A stretch of DNA of 22,612 nucleotides from Pelargonium cotyledonis. Lineage: Eukaryota; Streptophyta; Magnoliopsida; Geraniales; Geraniaceae. The stretch is taken from assembly GCA_036897625.1 (NCBI GenBank), contig JAYMTA010000985.1, forward strand, positions 1 to 22,612, in the 5' to 3' direction. Positions 1 to 8,838 of the stretch are shown here, piece after piece. Position numbers and translations under genes: made by a program. How positions within the stretch are numbered: the stretch's first letter is position 1; the number at the start of each line of letters is the position of its first letter. The notes below the pieces were generated by a model. That model was not told where the DNA came from, made no database searches, and saw only the letters and a list, made by a program, of their open reading frames with translations.

Positions 1-1483
1 ACGCGACCTTGTCTGTTCATCAGCTTGTTGAGAACGCTGATGAGTGTATGGTGCTCGATAATGAAGCTCTATATGACATCTGCTTCCGTACCCTCAAGCT
101 CACCACTCCTAGCTGTAAGTTTCTTCAGTTTCTCTCTAGATCTGTCTCAATTATTTGCTTCTTTTTTCTGATTAATAATGATAAAATACCAGTGTTTGTT
201 TGCTAGAGTGATGGTTTTGTCATTTGTTGTTTAACTTAGCCATAGCATCACAGGTATTTAGCCTTTTACTATTAAATTGAAACTAAGTGTGAATCTAGAA
301 CTTTAAATTGTGCTTTTAACTGTAAGTTTTAGCTTGGTCGAAGCAGATCTCTTAATTTTTTTTGTTAATACATCTAATAGCTGAGCTTATTTTTAGGGTT
401 TTGGCTTGTTTTGTGACATGTAAGTTTGAATATTGAGCCCCAAATTGGGCATGTGACTGTCAGTTTGAAGTTAAGTGAAAGCTGTTCTCTTCAGGATATT
501 GCAAATATGTCATTAGAATAGTTTAGTTTTAGATTTTGGTTTATTTTTAAGACTTCAGTTTGAATCTTGAACCTGAAATTGAGCATGGTATTGTAAATTT
601 TGAGATGGTGAAAGCAGTTTCTTTTTTAATTTTGCAAATACAAGTTGTGTTTGATGTTTTCACTAGCTGATTGACTTCTATATTTGCATAGAGAATTCTC
701 ATTTTTGTTTGTTTAATCTTAATCTTGGATCAGTGGTAGTTTTGTGAACACTTGAGTACAATTGTGGGTCAATGTTGATTCAATTTGCTTTTTTGTGTGT
801 CAACAGTTGGTGATTTGAACCATTTGATCTCTGCAACCATGTCCGGAGTCACCTGCTGCCTGAGGTTCCCAGGACAACTTAACTCTGACCTGCGAAAGCT
901 TGCAGTCAATCTCATCCCCTTCCCTCGCCTCCACTTCTTCATGGTGGGTTTTGCTCCCCTCACATCCCGTGGATCCCAGCAGTACAGGGCCTTGACAGTG
1001 CCTGAGCTCACCCAGCAGATGTGGGACTCCAAGAACATGATGTGTGCTGCAGACCCTCGCCATGGAAGGTACCTCACAGCCTCAGCCATGTTCAGAGGCA
1101 AGATGAGCACAAAGGAGGTTGATGAGCAAATGATCAATGTCCAGAACAAGAACTCATCTTATTTTGTGGAATGGATCCCAAACAATGTGAAATCCACAGT
1201 TTGTGACATTCCACCAACTGGGTTGAAAATGGCGTCAACGTTTATTGGAAACTCGACTTCCATTCAGGAGATGTTTAGGCGTGTTAGCGAGCAGTTCACA
1301 GCTATGTTCAGGAGAAAGGCTTTCTTGCACTGGTACACAGGAGAAGGCATGGATGAGATGGAATTCACTGAGGCTGAGAGCAACATGAATGATTTGGTTT
1401 CTGAGTATCAGCAGTACCAGGATGCTACTGCTGAGGAGGACGAGTATGAAGAGGAGGAAGAAGAGGAATATGCTGAAATGTGA
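1..1483 (+). CDS. TUB: Beta-tubulin, 3' part (partial gene)
   Basis: This encodes the C-terminal ~262 residues of beta-tubulin, the GTP-binding partner of alpha-tubulin in microtubules. The visible exons are 1-114 (frame begins at base 3, with bases 1-2 finishing an Asn codon) and 807-1483. The intron at 115-806 starts GTAAGT and ends CAACAG, and splits a Phe codon after LTTPS so the protein resumes with FGDLNHLI. Family landmarks are [12 protein letters not shown] at the start, then [16 protein letters not shown]-half features absent (upstream of the window), WIPNNVK, TGLKM and the acidic tail that binds MAPs. The tail is almost pure Glu and ends EEYAEM. Counting back, the first residue is about 185 of ~446, so the GTP-binding N-terminal half lies outside the window. 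Identity is certain; which TUB paralogue it is cannot be told. Confidence 0.97.
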
Positions 1484-1642
1484 TGAATGAGAGAGTTGTG
1501 TAATCTGTTTTTTCTTGCTGCAACTTCCGGTTGCCGGACTCCAGCAAGAGGATGGATTGTTTTGGGTAGATGTAGGGTTATTATCATTTATTAGAGATGC
1601 TGGTGTTTGTGTTTCTTTTATAACTGGTTCCTTCCTATATAT

Positions 1643-1928
1643 ACTATGATGAATTTGCTGAGAAAGAGATGTTTCACATTCAACAGATAGAACTTTGACT
1701 ATGATGATTTTGCTGAGAAAGTGATGTTTCATAATCAAGAAATCAGCATCTCTCTGTATGAAAAGCTATATTGTCATGAATTAGAGATTGTGACACATCT
1801 CTATTTTTCTGTTCTTATATAATTGTGATTTTGCTGAGCAATAGATGTTTCAAAAATCAAGGAATTGAACTATGATTATGATAAATTTGCTGAGAAACAG
1901 ATGTTTCAAAATCAAGAAATTGAACTTT
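1643..1928. repeat. Degenerate ~55-bp repeat array downstream of beta-tubulin
   Basis: Four diverged direct copies share the core TTTGCTGAG-AAAG-GATGTTTCA followed by AATCAAGAA-TTGAAC. The TGCTG landmarks fall at 1656, 1711, 1832 and 1888. Spacing is therefore 55, 121 and 56 bp, as if one unit between 1745 and 1820 had decayed beyond recognition. The array begins ~160 bp after the tubulin stop, so it probably lies in the 3' UTR or just past it. Confidence 0.75.
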
Positions 1929-1950
1929 CATGTTCCATATATTTTCTCAT

Positions 1951-1968
1951 CTCTCTCTCTCTCTCTCT
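1951..1968. repeat. (CT)9 microsatellite
   Basis: An uninterrupted CT dinucleotide run, just after the degenerate repeat array and in the convergent region between the tubulin and lectin genes. Confidence 0.85.
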
Positions 1969-2365
1969 TCCATCCAAATTTGAGAATAAAAAAAGTCATT
2001 TACAAATTTCAAGCACCCAGTTGGTGATTTTAGCTATTGAATCTGACATTTTGCTGTAACTCAGAGCAAGCTCAACATGAGAGAAACTGAATCCAAAGAA
2101 CTAACAAGTAAGAAAACAACAGTCTATAAACAATGGATAGTAAATGCAAGTAAAGATCAATAGGACAGTGAGATAGATATTCAATGTCACATTTCCTCTG
2201 TTCAAAGTCGAATATTTTAATTCGTGGACAATACTTAACGAACTACATTTGACAATTGATCATCAAATTACAACACTACACAACCCAAAAAACAAAACAA
2301 GAAAAGTGCACTAACCATAGATTTACAACACATAACATCCAACACAATTCTAACCTAGCCAGCTT

Positions 2366-3445
2366 CTACTTCTTACCATCATCTTTAACAGTCTTATCTA
2401 CAACCACTTTGACCTTTTTGTATTCGTAATCTGCCATGTTAACTGCAAACTCCTCGGGAACAACTGGGCGCCGGTTACCAAACATAGTCCACAAATACAG
2501 CACAATAAATGCTCCTAATGCTCCACAAGCAGTACCAAATATCATAGCAGCTAACATTTTCAAGAAACAATTGCTCCTCTTCTGAACCGAGATCACAGGC
2601 TTAATGTTCTCGACAAAAACCTTAGGGTCCATTGGCTCGGAATGCATCCACTGTGGGAAAAGCCTGAGCTTAAAGCTCCATGAATGCACAGAACACGTCT
2701 GCGAAGATTTGCCATTCGAAGAGCTTAATCCCACAAACACCTCCTCTTCCTTCCAAACTTTTGAGAGGTCAATTGGGCATGAGACAATTGGATCAACAGG
2801 CCTAGAGTCACCAAATCGGCTCAATCTAACAAATAATCTCCTAGAAGCAGCTTCATAATCAATCCAAGATTGCAGCTTTTCACCACCATTCAAAACCAAA
2901 TTAGCAGAGGACACATTGCTAGCCCTAACAGATACAAGGCTACCCACATCAATCCCTACATGATTCTCATTCATATCACCATATTTAACATCCTTGAGAG
3001 TATCAAATTCAACAGCAACAACCCTAATCCTACCCTTCCCTTCTCCAAGGGAAAGCCCAAAAGAGCTACCATCAAACACACTACCATTGAAACCACTTGG
3101 CACCATAAAAAAAGCCAAACCATCTCCACCCTCCTTTGACATTGAAAATGAGAAGTAAGTGGAAAAAGATGCCAACTTTCTGGGAATACCTTGAAGAAGC
3201 TTGATGGGTTTCTTGTACATGACCCTCCCAGCACTTGAGCTCAGTGGACCAGTGAGCTGAACCACAGACCCATTGTGGGTAACTTTTGCATCCCCAAATA
3301 GAGCAACACTGGACTCAAAGCTCAGATCTTTACCAAAGGTTGTGAAGGAAAAAGAGGAAGTTGGGTGTGCAGCAAGGCTTGTTTTGAGGTACAAAATGAG
3401 GAGAGTGAGGGTTGTGAGGTACCTGGAAGTGGAGAGTGAGGCCAT
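2366..3445 (-). CDS. Membrane-anchored L-type (legume) lectin-domain protein without kinase
   Basis: A single uninterrupted 359-residue frame. The ATG at 3445 is chosen because it sits in a good plant context (AGCCATGGCC) and directly starts a signal peptide (residues 1-25); an upstream in-frame ATG at 3520 would bury that signal. Residues ~30-262 are a legume-lectin beta-sandwich: GGDGLAFFMVP carries the conserved Asp108, and VEFDT (146-149) with HVGID (162-166) forms the metal site, closed by HSWSFKL. A transmembrane helix lies at ~296-320, followed by a ~37-residue Lys-rich cytosolic tail with no kinase. It is predicted to be a plasma-membrane or endomembrane protein facing outside. One oddity is that the usual metal and sugar-contacting Asn after EFDTF is Asp152, and the preceding aromatic is Leu150. 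Family assignment is firm; the ligand is unknown. Confidence 0.92.
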   Translation of the reverse strand: MASLSTSRYLTTLTLLILYLKTSLAAHPTSSFSFTTFGKDLSFESSVALFGDAKVTHNGSVVQLTGPLSSSAGRVMYKKPIKLLQGIPRKLASFSTYFSFSMSKEGGDGLAFFMVPSGFNGSVFDGSSFGLSLGEGKGRIRVVAVEFDTLKDVKYGDMNENHVGIDVGSLVSVRASNVSSANLVLNGGEKLQSWIDYEAASRRLFVRLSRFGDSRPVDPIVSCPIDLSKVWKEEEVFVGLSSSNGKSSQTCSVHSWSFKLRLFPQWMHSEPMDPKVFVENIKPVISVQKRSNCFLKMLAAMIFGTACGALGAFIVLYLWTMFGNRRPVVPEEFAVNMADYEYKKVKVVVDKTVKDDGKK

Positions 3446-4085
3446 GGCTGAAATGGGTTTGAGCTGAATCTTGCAGATTGTGGGGTCTTTAGGGTCTGTG
3501 AAGTGAAACCATTTGGGCATCTGATGGGAACTTTAGGGTTTGTGGGTAGTGAAGAGGAGAAGATAGCTGAGGAAGAAAGTAAAGAATAATGGGAGGTTGG
3601 GTTGGAGGTTGTGGAAATTAAATACGTTTACTCGTTTCTGCAGCTTCTCTCTTTCACTTTCTCCGACTCAGGGAATATAAAAAAGATTATTGCTTTTAAG
3701 TCCCTAATCTTGTACTTAATTAACCAATGGAACTACATGTTTTGCTAATTTACATTTTATTCAACAATATAGTACTACATTTTCCCGTGTGACGATGTCA
3801 ACCAAACTCGATATAATTGGTAGACACATGCTGTTATCAAATATGATTACACTCATTATTGACGCAACACATTCCAATACCAAATTTGTTGTGTTGTAAG
3901 TAATTGTTGCAAGTTACGGGTGATAGCCTAAAATGTTAACTCTTCTATCGAACATACGTTGGGTACAAAACTTGGAGTGAAAACTAAATTTACAAAAGCT
4001 AATAGGTCGTATTCACAAATAATCCAAACATGAAGCCCTTCTTTGTTACTCAAAACAACAGCTGTTGAAAAAAGAAAACAATCTC

Positions 4086-4101
4086 TTTTTTTTTTTTTTT
4101 T
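4086..4101. repeat. Poly-T tract
   Basis: A run of 16 T residues in intergenic DNA. It could be slippage or the A-tail of an old minus-strand retroposed copy, but no such copy is recognisable next to it. Confidence 0.8.
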
Positions 4102-4282
4102 GCCTTTTTATTTATAAAACAAATAGTATTTGATATTAGTATTTATTTTTCTCAATAAAAAAAATGAGTTATTAGTTTTTTTTAGGCAAAAGGAATGGGT
4201 GGATGGTGAATAGAGAGAGGTAGCAATCTCTAAACTGTGCCACATGCGTACGATAACGCAGAACACGATCTCGCGGGCCGTG

Positions 4283-4305
4283 AGGGGTGCGTATTGTGCA
4301 CCCCT
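4283..4305. other. Perfect 8-bp GC-rich inverted repeat
   Basis: AGGGGTGC and GCACCCCT are exact reverse complements separated by seven bases. They sit in a locally GC-rich island (about 4240-4310) inside otherwise very AT-rich DNA. Confidence 0.6.
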
Positions 4306-4786
4306 GCCTACTTTAGCATGTCCATCACTAATGTGCTCATGCATTTATTTTTGAATTATCTTTTTTTTTTTTCCAAATTTCCATTTGTCTGCATTGTATC
4401 GAAAATAATGTGTTTTGCAAGTTCAAACACGACACGTTTAAAAATTATTTAAAATGATCAACCATAATATATTTATAAACACAAAATAAGAACATGACGC
4501 ATGGATTGCAAAACCGTGTTTACGACACATATTTACAATTAAATAAATATATATAGAATAAAATGTGTATAAGTTGATTGATATAACTATATATCAGTTG
4601 TACCTTAACCAAGTCAATGAGATAATGACATCTCATTAAATTTCACTTATACCCACCTAAGTGAATTTGTGGGAGCAAAACGACCCGTTCAGATTCATAA
4701 TTTTAAATAATGTGTCATCACCTTATTAGTTCAACTGATATAAAGTTATATATGTTTGTCTAATTTATCAATTAAATGTTTAAGTT

Positions 4787-4813
4787 TTATTATTATTATT
4801 ATTATTATTATTA
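4787..4813. repeat. (TTA)9 microsatellite
   Basis: Nine perfect TTA units in the intergenic region between the lectin and LisH genes. This type of repeat is likely to vary in length between accessions. Confidence 0.9.
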
Positions 4814-6360
4814 AAATGAGGGAATAGACTACACAGTCAACAGAAGTGACAGTAAAATAGTGGACCAATTCTTGGCTACAGATATGACCCAACGGTCACA
4901 GACTGTCATCGTCCTTTCCATTTTCTCTTTCCATTTATTTAAGGAACTTTGGATTGCTTTTTATTTGTCTTTTAGGACACATTTCAATGTTTCAAAACTT
5001 TATTTTAAATTCAATTATTTAGCTACTAAGTACCATAATTCAAATTATATTAACATCTCACCCAATAAAAATATCATCCACAAATTTAATTAATTTAAAC
5101 ATCACGTTAAGAATTAGATTAGCTCAAAACAAAAAGTATAATTAGAAGAGCAAACAAGAACATAAATTAAATTAGATACCAATTTAATAGAAAATAAAAA
5201 AGTTCGAGAACATAAATGAAACAAATTCTTTAAATTATTAAAAAAACAAGGCAAATCAAACCGGTTGGATTATTTAAAATAACAATTTCAACAACATTTA
5301 TAGGGTTTTTATTTGGTTGGTGGAGAACACTTTTGCAGAGTGTTTGGTGGGCATTACATTACTCTGTCTAGTAAGTGATTTTTCACAACCCCTCTTTCGC
5401 CAGAAGCTCAATGAGGTAAATGCACAAATAAATAAACATTGACTACTGATTCTGTGAATATCTAGTCACCAAAAAGATGATGATCATGATATTATCTTCT
5501 TGCCTTTCCAAAAAGCAACTTATAAAGTTTGATTATAATGATATTAATAGAAAGATTCTATTCTAATAGCTATAATAACAAGAATTGAAATTACAAGTTT
5601 ATCAAAAAAAAAAAGAATTGAAAATAAACAAGCCAAATGTGAAATTATAAGAATTTGAAGGACTAGAAATGCAATTTATGTAAAGACAGATGATAATAAT
5701 ATTAATAGTAAGATACTAAGATTCATTGTTTAATCTTAAATGCTCAGTAATGGGATTGGTCTGTGAGAAATGCAGTGTAAAGAACAGCTTCCCAAGCAAA
5801 AAAATAGAAAAGAAAAAAGACTATTAAACACTATTCCTAAGTTTCATGCACTTTTGGTTCAATTCTTACTCATATTCCCAACTTACTTTTAGTAGAAACT
5901 ATAAACACAGACAATTTATATCCGAATTTGTGGGCAACCAATTCGATCATATCAATTTTTGGGTAGGGCCGGAAAAACCACACAAAACATTACAGTTTAT
6001 GTGTCAAACTCGCACCTCTTGTCAATAGTTCAAATTAGACATTTTGAAACTTGACTCTATCTGAAACTTGAAATGTCAGCTCTAACTATACGTACCTGAA
6101 GCATAAACAAGAATGAGTACAAAACGACCATCTCTAAACTAGATAATGAGAGTCTCGCGCAGAAAGCTGCGTGTCCATACCTGATAAATAAGCAAGCAAA
6201 ATTAAACCCACCAATGCATTGTAATTATTGGACAATATGTCTCCAATGCTTATGAGACATTGATCACATTTTCTCCCCAGTTGGGATAAAGTATGGAACC
6301 AGAAAGACTGACACTTCCATGAGCATTGAACATCCATAGAAATGGGACCACAGAGCTTTA

Positions 6361-6402
6361 TGTGCTGTGTGCTGTGTGCTGTGTGCTGTGTGCTCTGTGT
6401 TG
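6361..6402. repeat. 7-bp tandem repeat (TGTGCTG)n
   Basis: Four perfect TGTGCTG units are followed by two one-base variants (TGTGCTC, TGTGTTG). The array creates a Cys/Val-rich open frame that should not be read as a gene. Confidence 0.9.
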
Positions 6403-8019
6403 TGACTTGTGACCCAGTATCAAATAGTAGTTGTGTGCCATTAAAGAGCTTCTTGAGATGGCATTATCAGCTATATAGGTTACAAATTTTCTGTGAGAAA
6501 CCACATGGAACTGGATACATAATCTTACCCGGGAATTGGGATGTGTTAAGCTATTACGTGGAGGACACAACTAGCATATTAAGTGAAAACCCGGATAAAT
6601 CATCAGGGTCATGCATGTTGACCCAAAATCATCATATATCAGCGGCTAAACGAGGAATGATGACAGGACGTGGGCAGATTTCATACTACACGTCCTCATC
6701 TTCTTCCCCGTTGAGGAGGGGAATTGGGGGATAGGGCCGTAAATAGGTCTCCCTGTCCCAGTTCCCATATCCCTGCTTGAACAGCGTGAAATTTCTTTTC
6801 CCTCGTTCTCCCATTATATTAGTAGTTCAAAGACTCGAACATCACGTTATTTCTATGCGAGACTCATTATTTTCCTCCGAAAATGACCAATGTTGGTAAC
6901 GAGTAAAAACACAAGAAAGCGAGTGGAAATGTCAGAAAGGTTCCTATATTGATCTTGAGTGTGACATTTTATGGAACGTGGTAAGCACATTAGATTGCCA
7001 CCAGAAAACAAACATTTTTTCAAAAAATGGTGGAGGAAGGACCACAAAGGTTTAATGTTTAGGTCGGCACAATATGTGCAACCAGTTGGAAGAGAACACA
7101 AAAAGGAGGGATGGACCATAAACCAAAACCACCTCTCTGCATTTTTGGTGGGTTCAAGACCTATCTGTTTTTTGGGAAATGATGTGAAAACACTATTTTA
7201 ACAGCTTGGGTCTTCCCTTAAAAGAATAATAATCAACAAAGTAGAGAACATTAGAATATTAAATATGTTACCACAAAGATTTCAGTATCTATCCTTGAAA
7301 ACACCTCACCAAGATTCCTTCCACCCTCTCTTCAACAAGATGGTCAACCTGCAACAAGACTCTACAAAGTACAAAGTAAAAGAAATAATAATCAACTACG
7401 TAAACAAACAGTTGTCAACCGTCCCAAAACGAGTCTCTTAGTTTCTCTTTCGAGAAAATTTATGGAAAGAGAAGTAGAAATACAAGTCCAGCACCTAAAA
7501 TTTCACTTAGCATAGATTAGTTGTACAGTTATACAAATTCGCCGAATCATATTCCCTTTACCATGGTGTAAAAAGTGTTACTGATACATAAAAGAACACA
7601 CAATGTAGTATCTTTTCTGGTGTTTCTCTTTAGGCAAAAAGATAGCATCAGAGTTGAAAAACAATAAAAAGTAAAAATGATGAACACATAGTGGAGGCAG
7701 CTGAAAAAAAACCTTATCCTCAAACTGCTTGGCTATAGTCATATCTAGTGTGAGTGTGTGCACTTGTTAGCTTGAATATAAAAGCTCAATAAGCACATTG
7801 TATTTGGCTCGAATCCAATATTTCAAATCAAATATAAGAATCGAAAGAGACCTATATATTTTGAATTCACTAGGGCGAACTTTCATGATCAATTGTATCT
7901 TTAACAACCACATAAGTAAGAATTAAGCAATCACACTTCTTTATGAACCTCCTTTTCAGCTTGGAATCCACAACAAATATAGTTACATCATCAGGATTTG
8001 TATGAGTAGCTATACTGAC
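6403..8019. other. Intergenic region with no firm gene
   Basis: Two short perfect inverted repeats occur at 6606-6624 and 6665-6696. Isolated exon-like stretches on the minus strand (7310-7348 and about 7713-7763) have plausible GT and AG flanks. They do not connect in phase to the exon candidates at 8020-8546, so no gene model is proposed here. Confidence 0.5.
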
Positions 8020-8546
8020 CTTATTAAGGCTGATAATTTCATCTTTTTGCTACTCTTTCTCAGTTTTCTCTTATCTATCTTTTGCTCGTGACGAAACACT
8101 GCTTCCATCTCATCAACAGGTACTCGCTCGGGTTCACTAATCAGTCTGTTCCTGTGACAACAAAAGCAATAGCTTCAGGTTAAACCAATTCAAAAGTAAA
8201 TAACAAAGACAGTGTCCTGAAATGACATAGAGCGTAGCGTTTGGATTAGAAATTTCGAAATAAAATTGGGAATCAAGACATTCCATAGTCATTTTCGTAA
8301 CCAAAAAGTCTTCAATCCAAACATGAAGAACGGAAATCACAATCACATTTTCATATTCGATTTACGTTTTTGAACAAAAATTCGAATCCAAACACTGCAT
8401 AACTGAATTTGATTCATGAATTAAGATCGTTAAGAACCAAATAACCTGAAAATCTTTGGTGGTCTTCGTCGGCCGGAAGATTCGGAGGATCCAACGTCGA
8501 GGACACAAATCGGCGATCGGAGGATCCAAAATCAATTATTAACCAT
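8020..8546 (-). pseudogene. Unrecognised minus-strand gene, two exon candidates, stop at codon 5
   Basis: I do not recognise this protein. Two blocks fit together: 8446-8546 (exon 1 from an ATG) and 8020-8151 (exon 2). The intron at 8152-8445 starts GT after TTTTCAG and ends TTGTCACAG. Codon phase is kept (phase 2), giving ...GRRRPPKIFR joined to NRLISEPERVPVDEMEAVF, then a strongly basic stretch (KIDKRKLRKSSKKMK), and a good donor AAG/GTCAGT follows. However, the only in-frame upstream ATG (8546) is followed by TGA at codon 5 (8532-8534). Either translation starts inside exon 2 (ATG at 8108), or the copy is broken, or the blocks are non-coding. Downstream exons could not be placed. A terminal-repeat insertion fills the intron. 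Confidence 0.35.
8232..8400. mobile_element. MITE-like insertion with imperfect terminal inverted repeats
   Basis: The left end GCGTAGCGTTTGGATTAGAA and the reverse complement of the right end ATGCAGTGTTTGGATTCGAA match at about 18 of 25 positions, bracketing ~170 bp with no coding capacity. It lies inside the intron candidate of the minus-strand unit. The GTTTGGATTA core recurs in two other introns of this window. No target-site duplication was confirmed by eye. Confidence 0.5.
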
Positions 8547-8838
8547 TTTACCTCCAAAACGGTCTTGTCAATTCACATTCCCGCCACAGTGATTGCCAAT
8601 ACGACGCCGTAGCGCAAAAACAGTTTGATTTAGCGCCAAAAATTCGTTTCCCAGTTAAAAACCCGCTAAAAATAACGCTACAATATTTTTTCCCATTTCA
8701 AAATCTCCCGCGTTCTCTGTTTCTCTCAAAACCATCTCTCTCTCTCTCCGAAAATCAAATCTCAAAACATTTGTTGCACAGATCGTCTCTCTTCTCTTCC
8801 ACTTTCTGGTCTCTGTTCGTCTCCACAATCTCCAGAAA
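8547..8838. promoter_or_regulatory. Divergent promoter between minus-strand unit and LisH gene, with E2F-type site
   Basis: 292 bp separate the two divergent ATGs. A perfect E2F/DP consensus (GCGCCAAA, i.e. TTTGGCGC on the other strand) lies at 8633-8640, and a 7-of-8 match TCTCCCGC at 8704-8711. A CCAAT box is at 8596-8600. Pyrimidine-rich CTCT runs near 8731-8745 look like the 5' UTR of the LisH transcript. E2F sites in plant promoters usually mark S-phase expression; that function is inferred here. Confidence 0.55.

Larger units (their letters stand above)
3446..6360. other. AT-rich intergenic region, no gene supported
   Basis: The first ~200 bases are the probable 5' UTR and promoter of the minus-strand lectin gene. 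The rest is AT-rich and full of stops in all frames. It holds a poly-T run, a (TTA)9 microsatellite, a GC-rich hairpin and scattered near-repeats. No open frame here has recognisable protein character or a consistent splice structure. Confidence 0.6.

Noticed and set aside
769..1149. Minus-strand open frames opposite the tubulin exon
   Set aside because: Shadows of the conserved beta-tubulin coding exon; no independent protein character.
1235..1738. Minus-strand 167-codon open frame over the tubulin 3' end
   Set aside because: It covers the antisense of the tubulin C-terminus, where the Glu tail gives a Ser/Leu/Phe-rich run, and then enters the repeat array. It is composition-driven.
1643..1928. 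CRISPR-like reading of the regularly spaced repeats
   Set aside because: Copies are diverged, continuous and eukaryotic in context; there are no distinct spacers and no cas genes.
6134..6337. Minus-strand open frame followed by a plausible GT donor
   Set aside because: The translation has no recognisable motif and no acceptor or partner exon in phase was found.
6342..6734. Plus-strand Cys/Val-rich 130-codon open frame
   Set aside because: Its start is made by the 7-bp TGTGCTG repeat, and the remainder has no protein-like character.
7310..7763. Minus-strand exon-like pieces (AKQFEDK and VDHLVEERVEGIL) that join in frame to each other
   Set aside because: Splice flanks look acceptable, but the joined piece is only ~24 residues and its phase does not fit the donor at 8020. 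Kept out of the gene model for lack of support.
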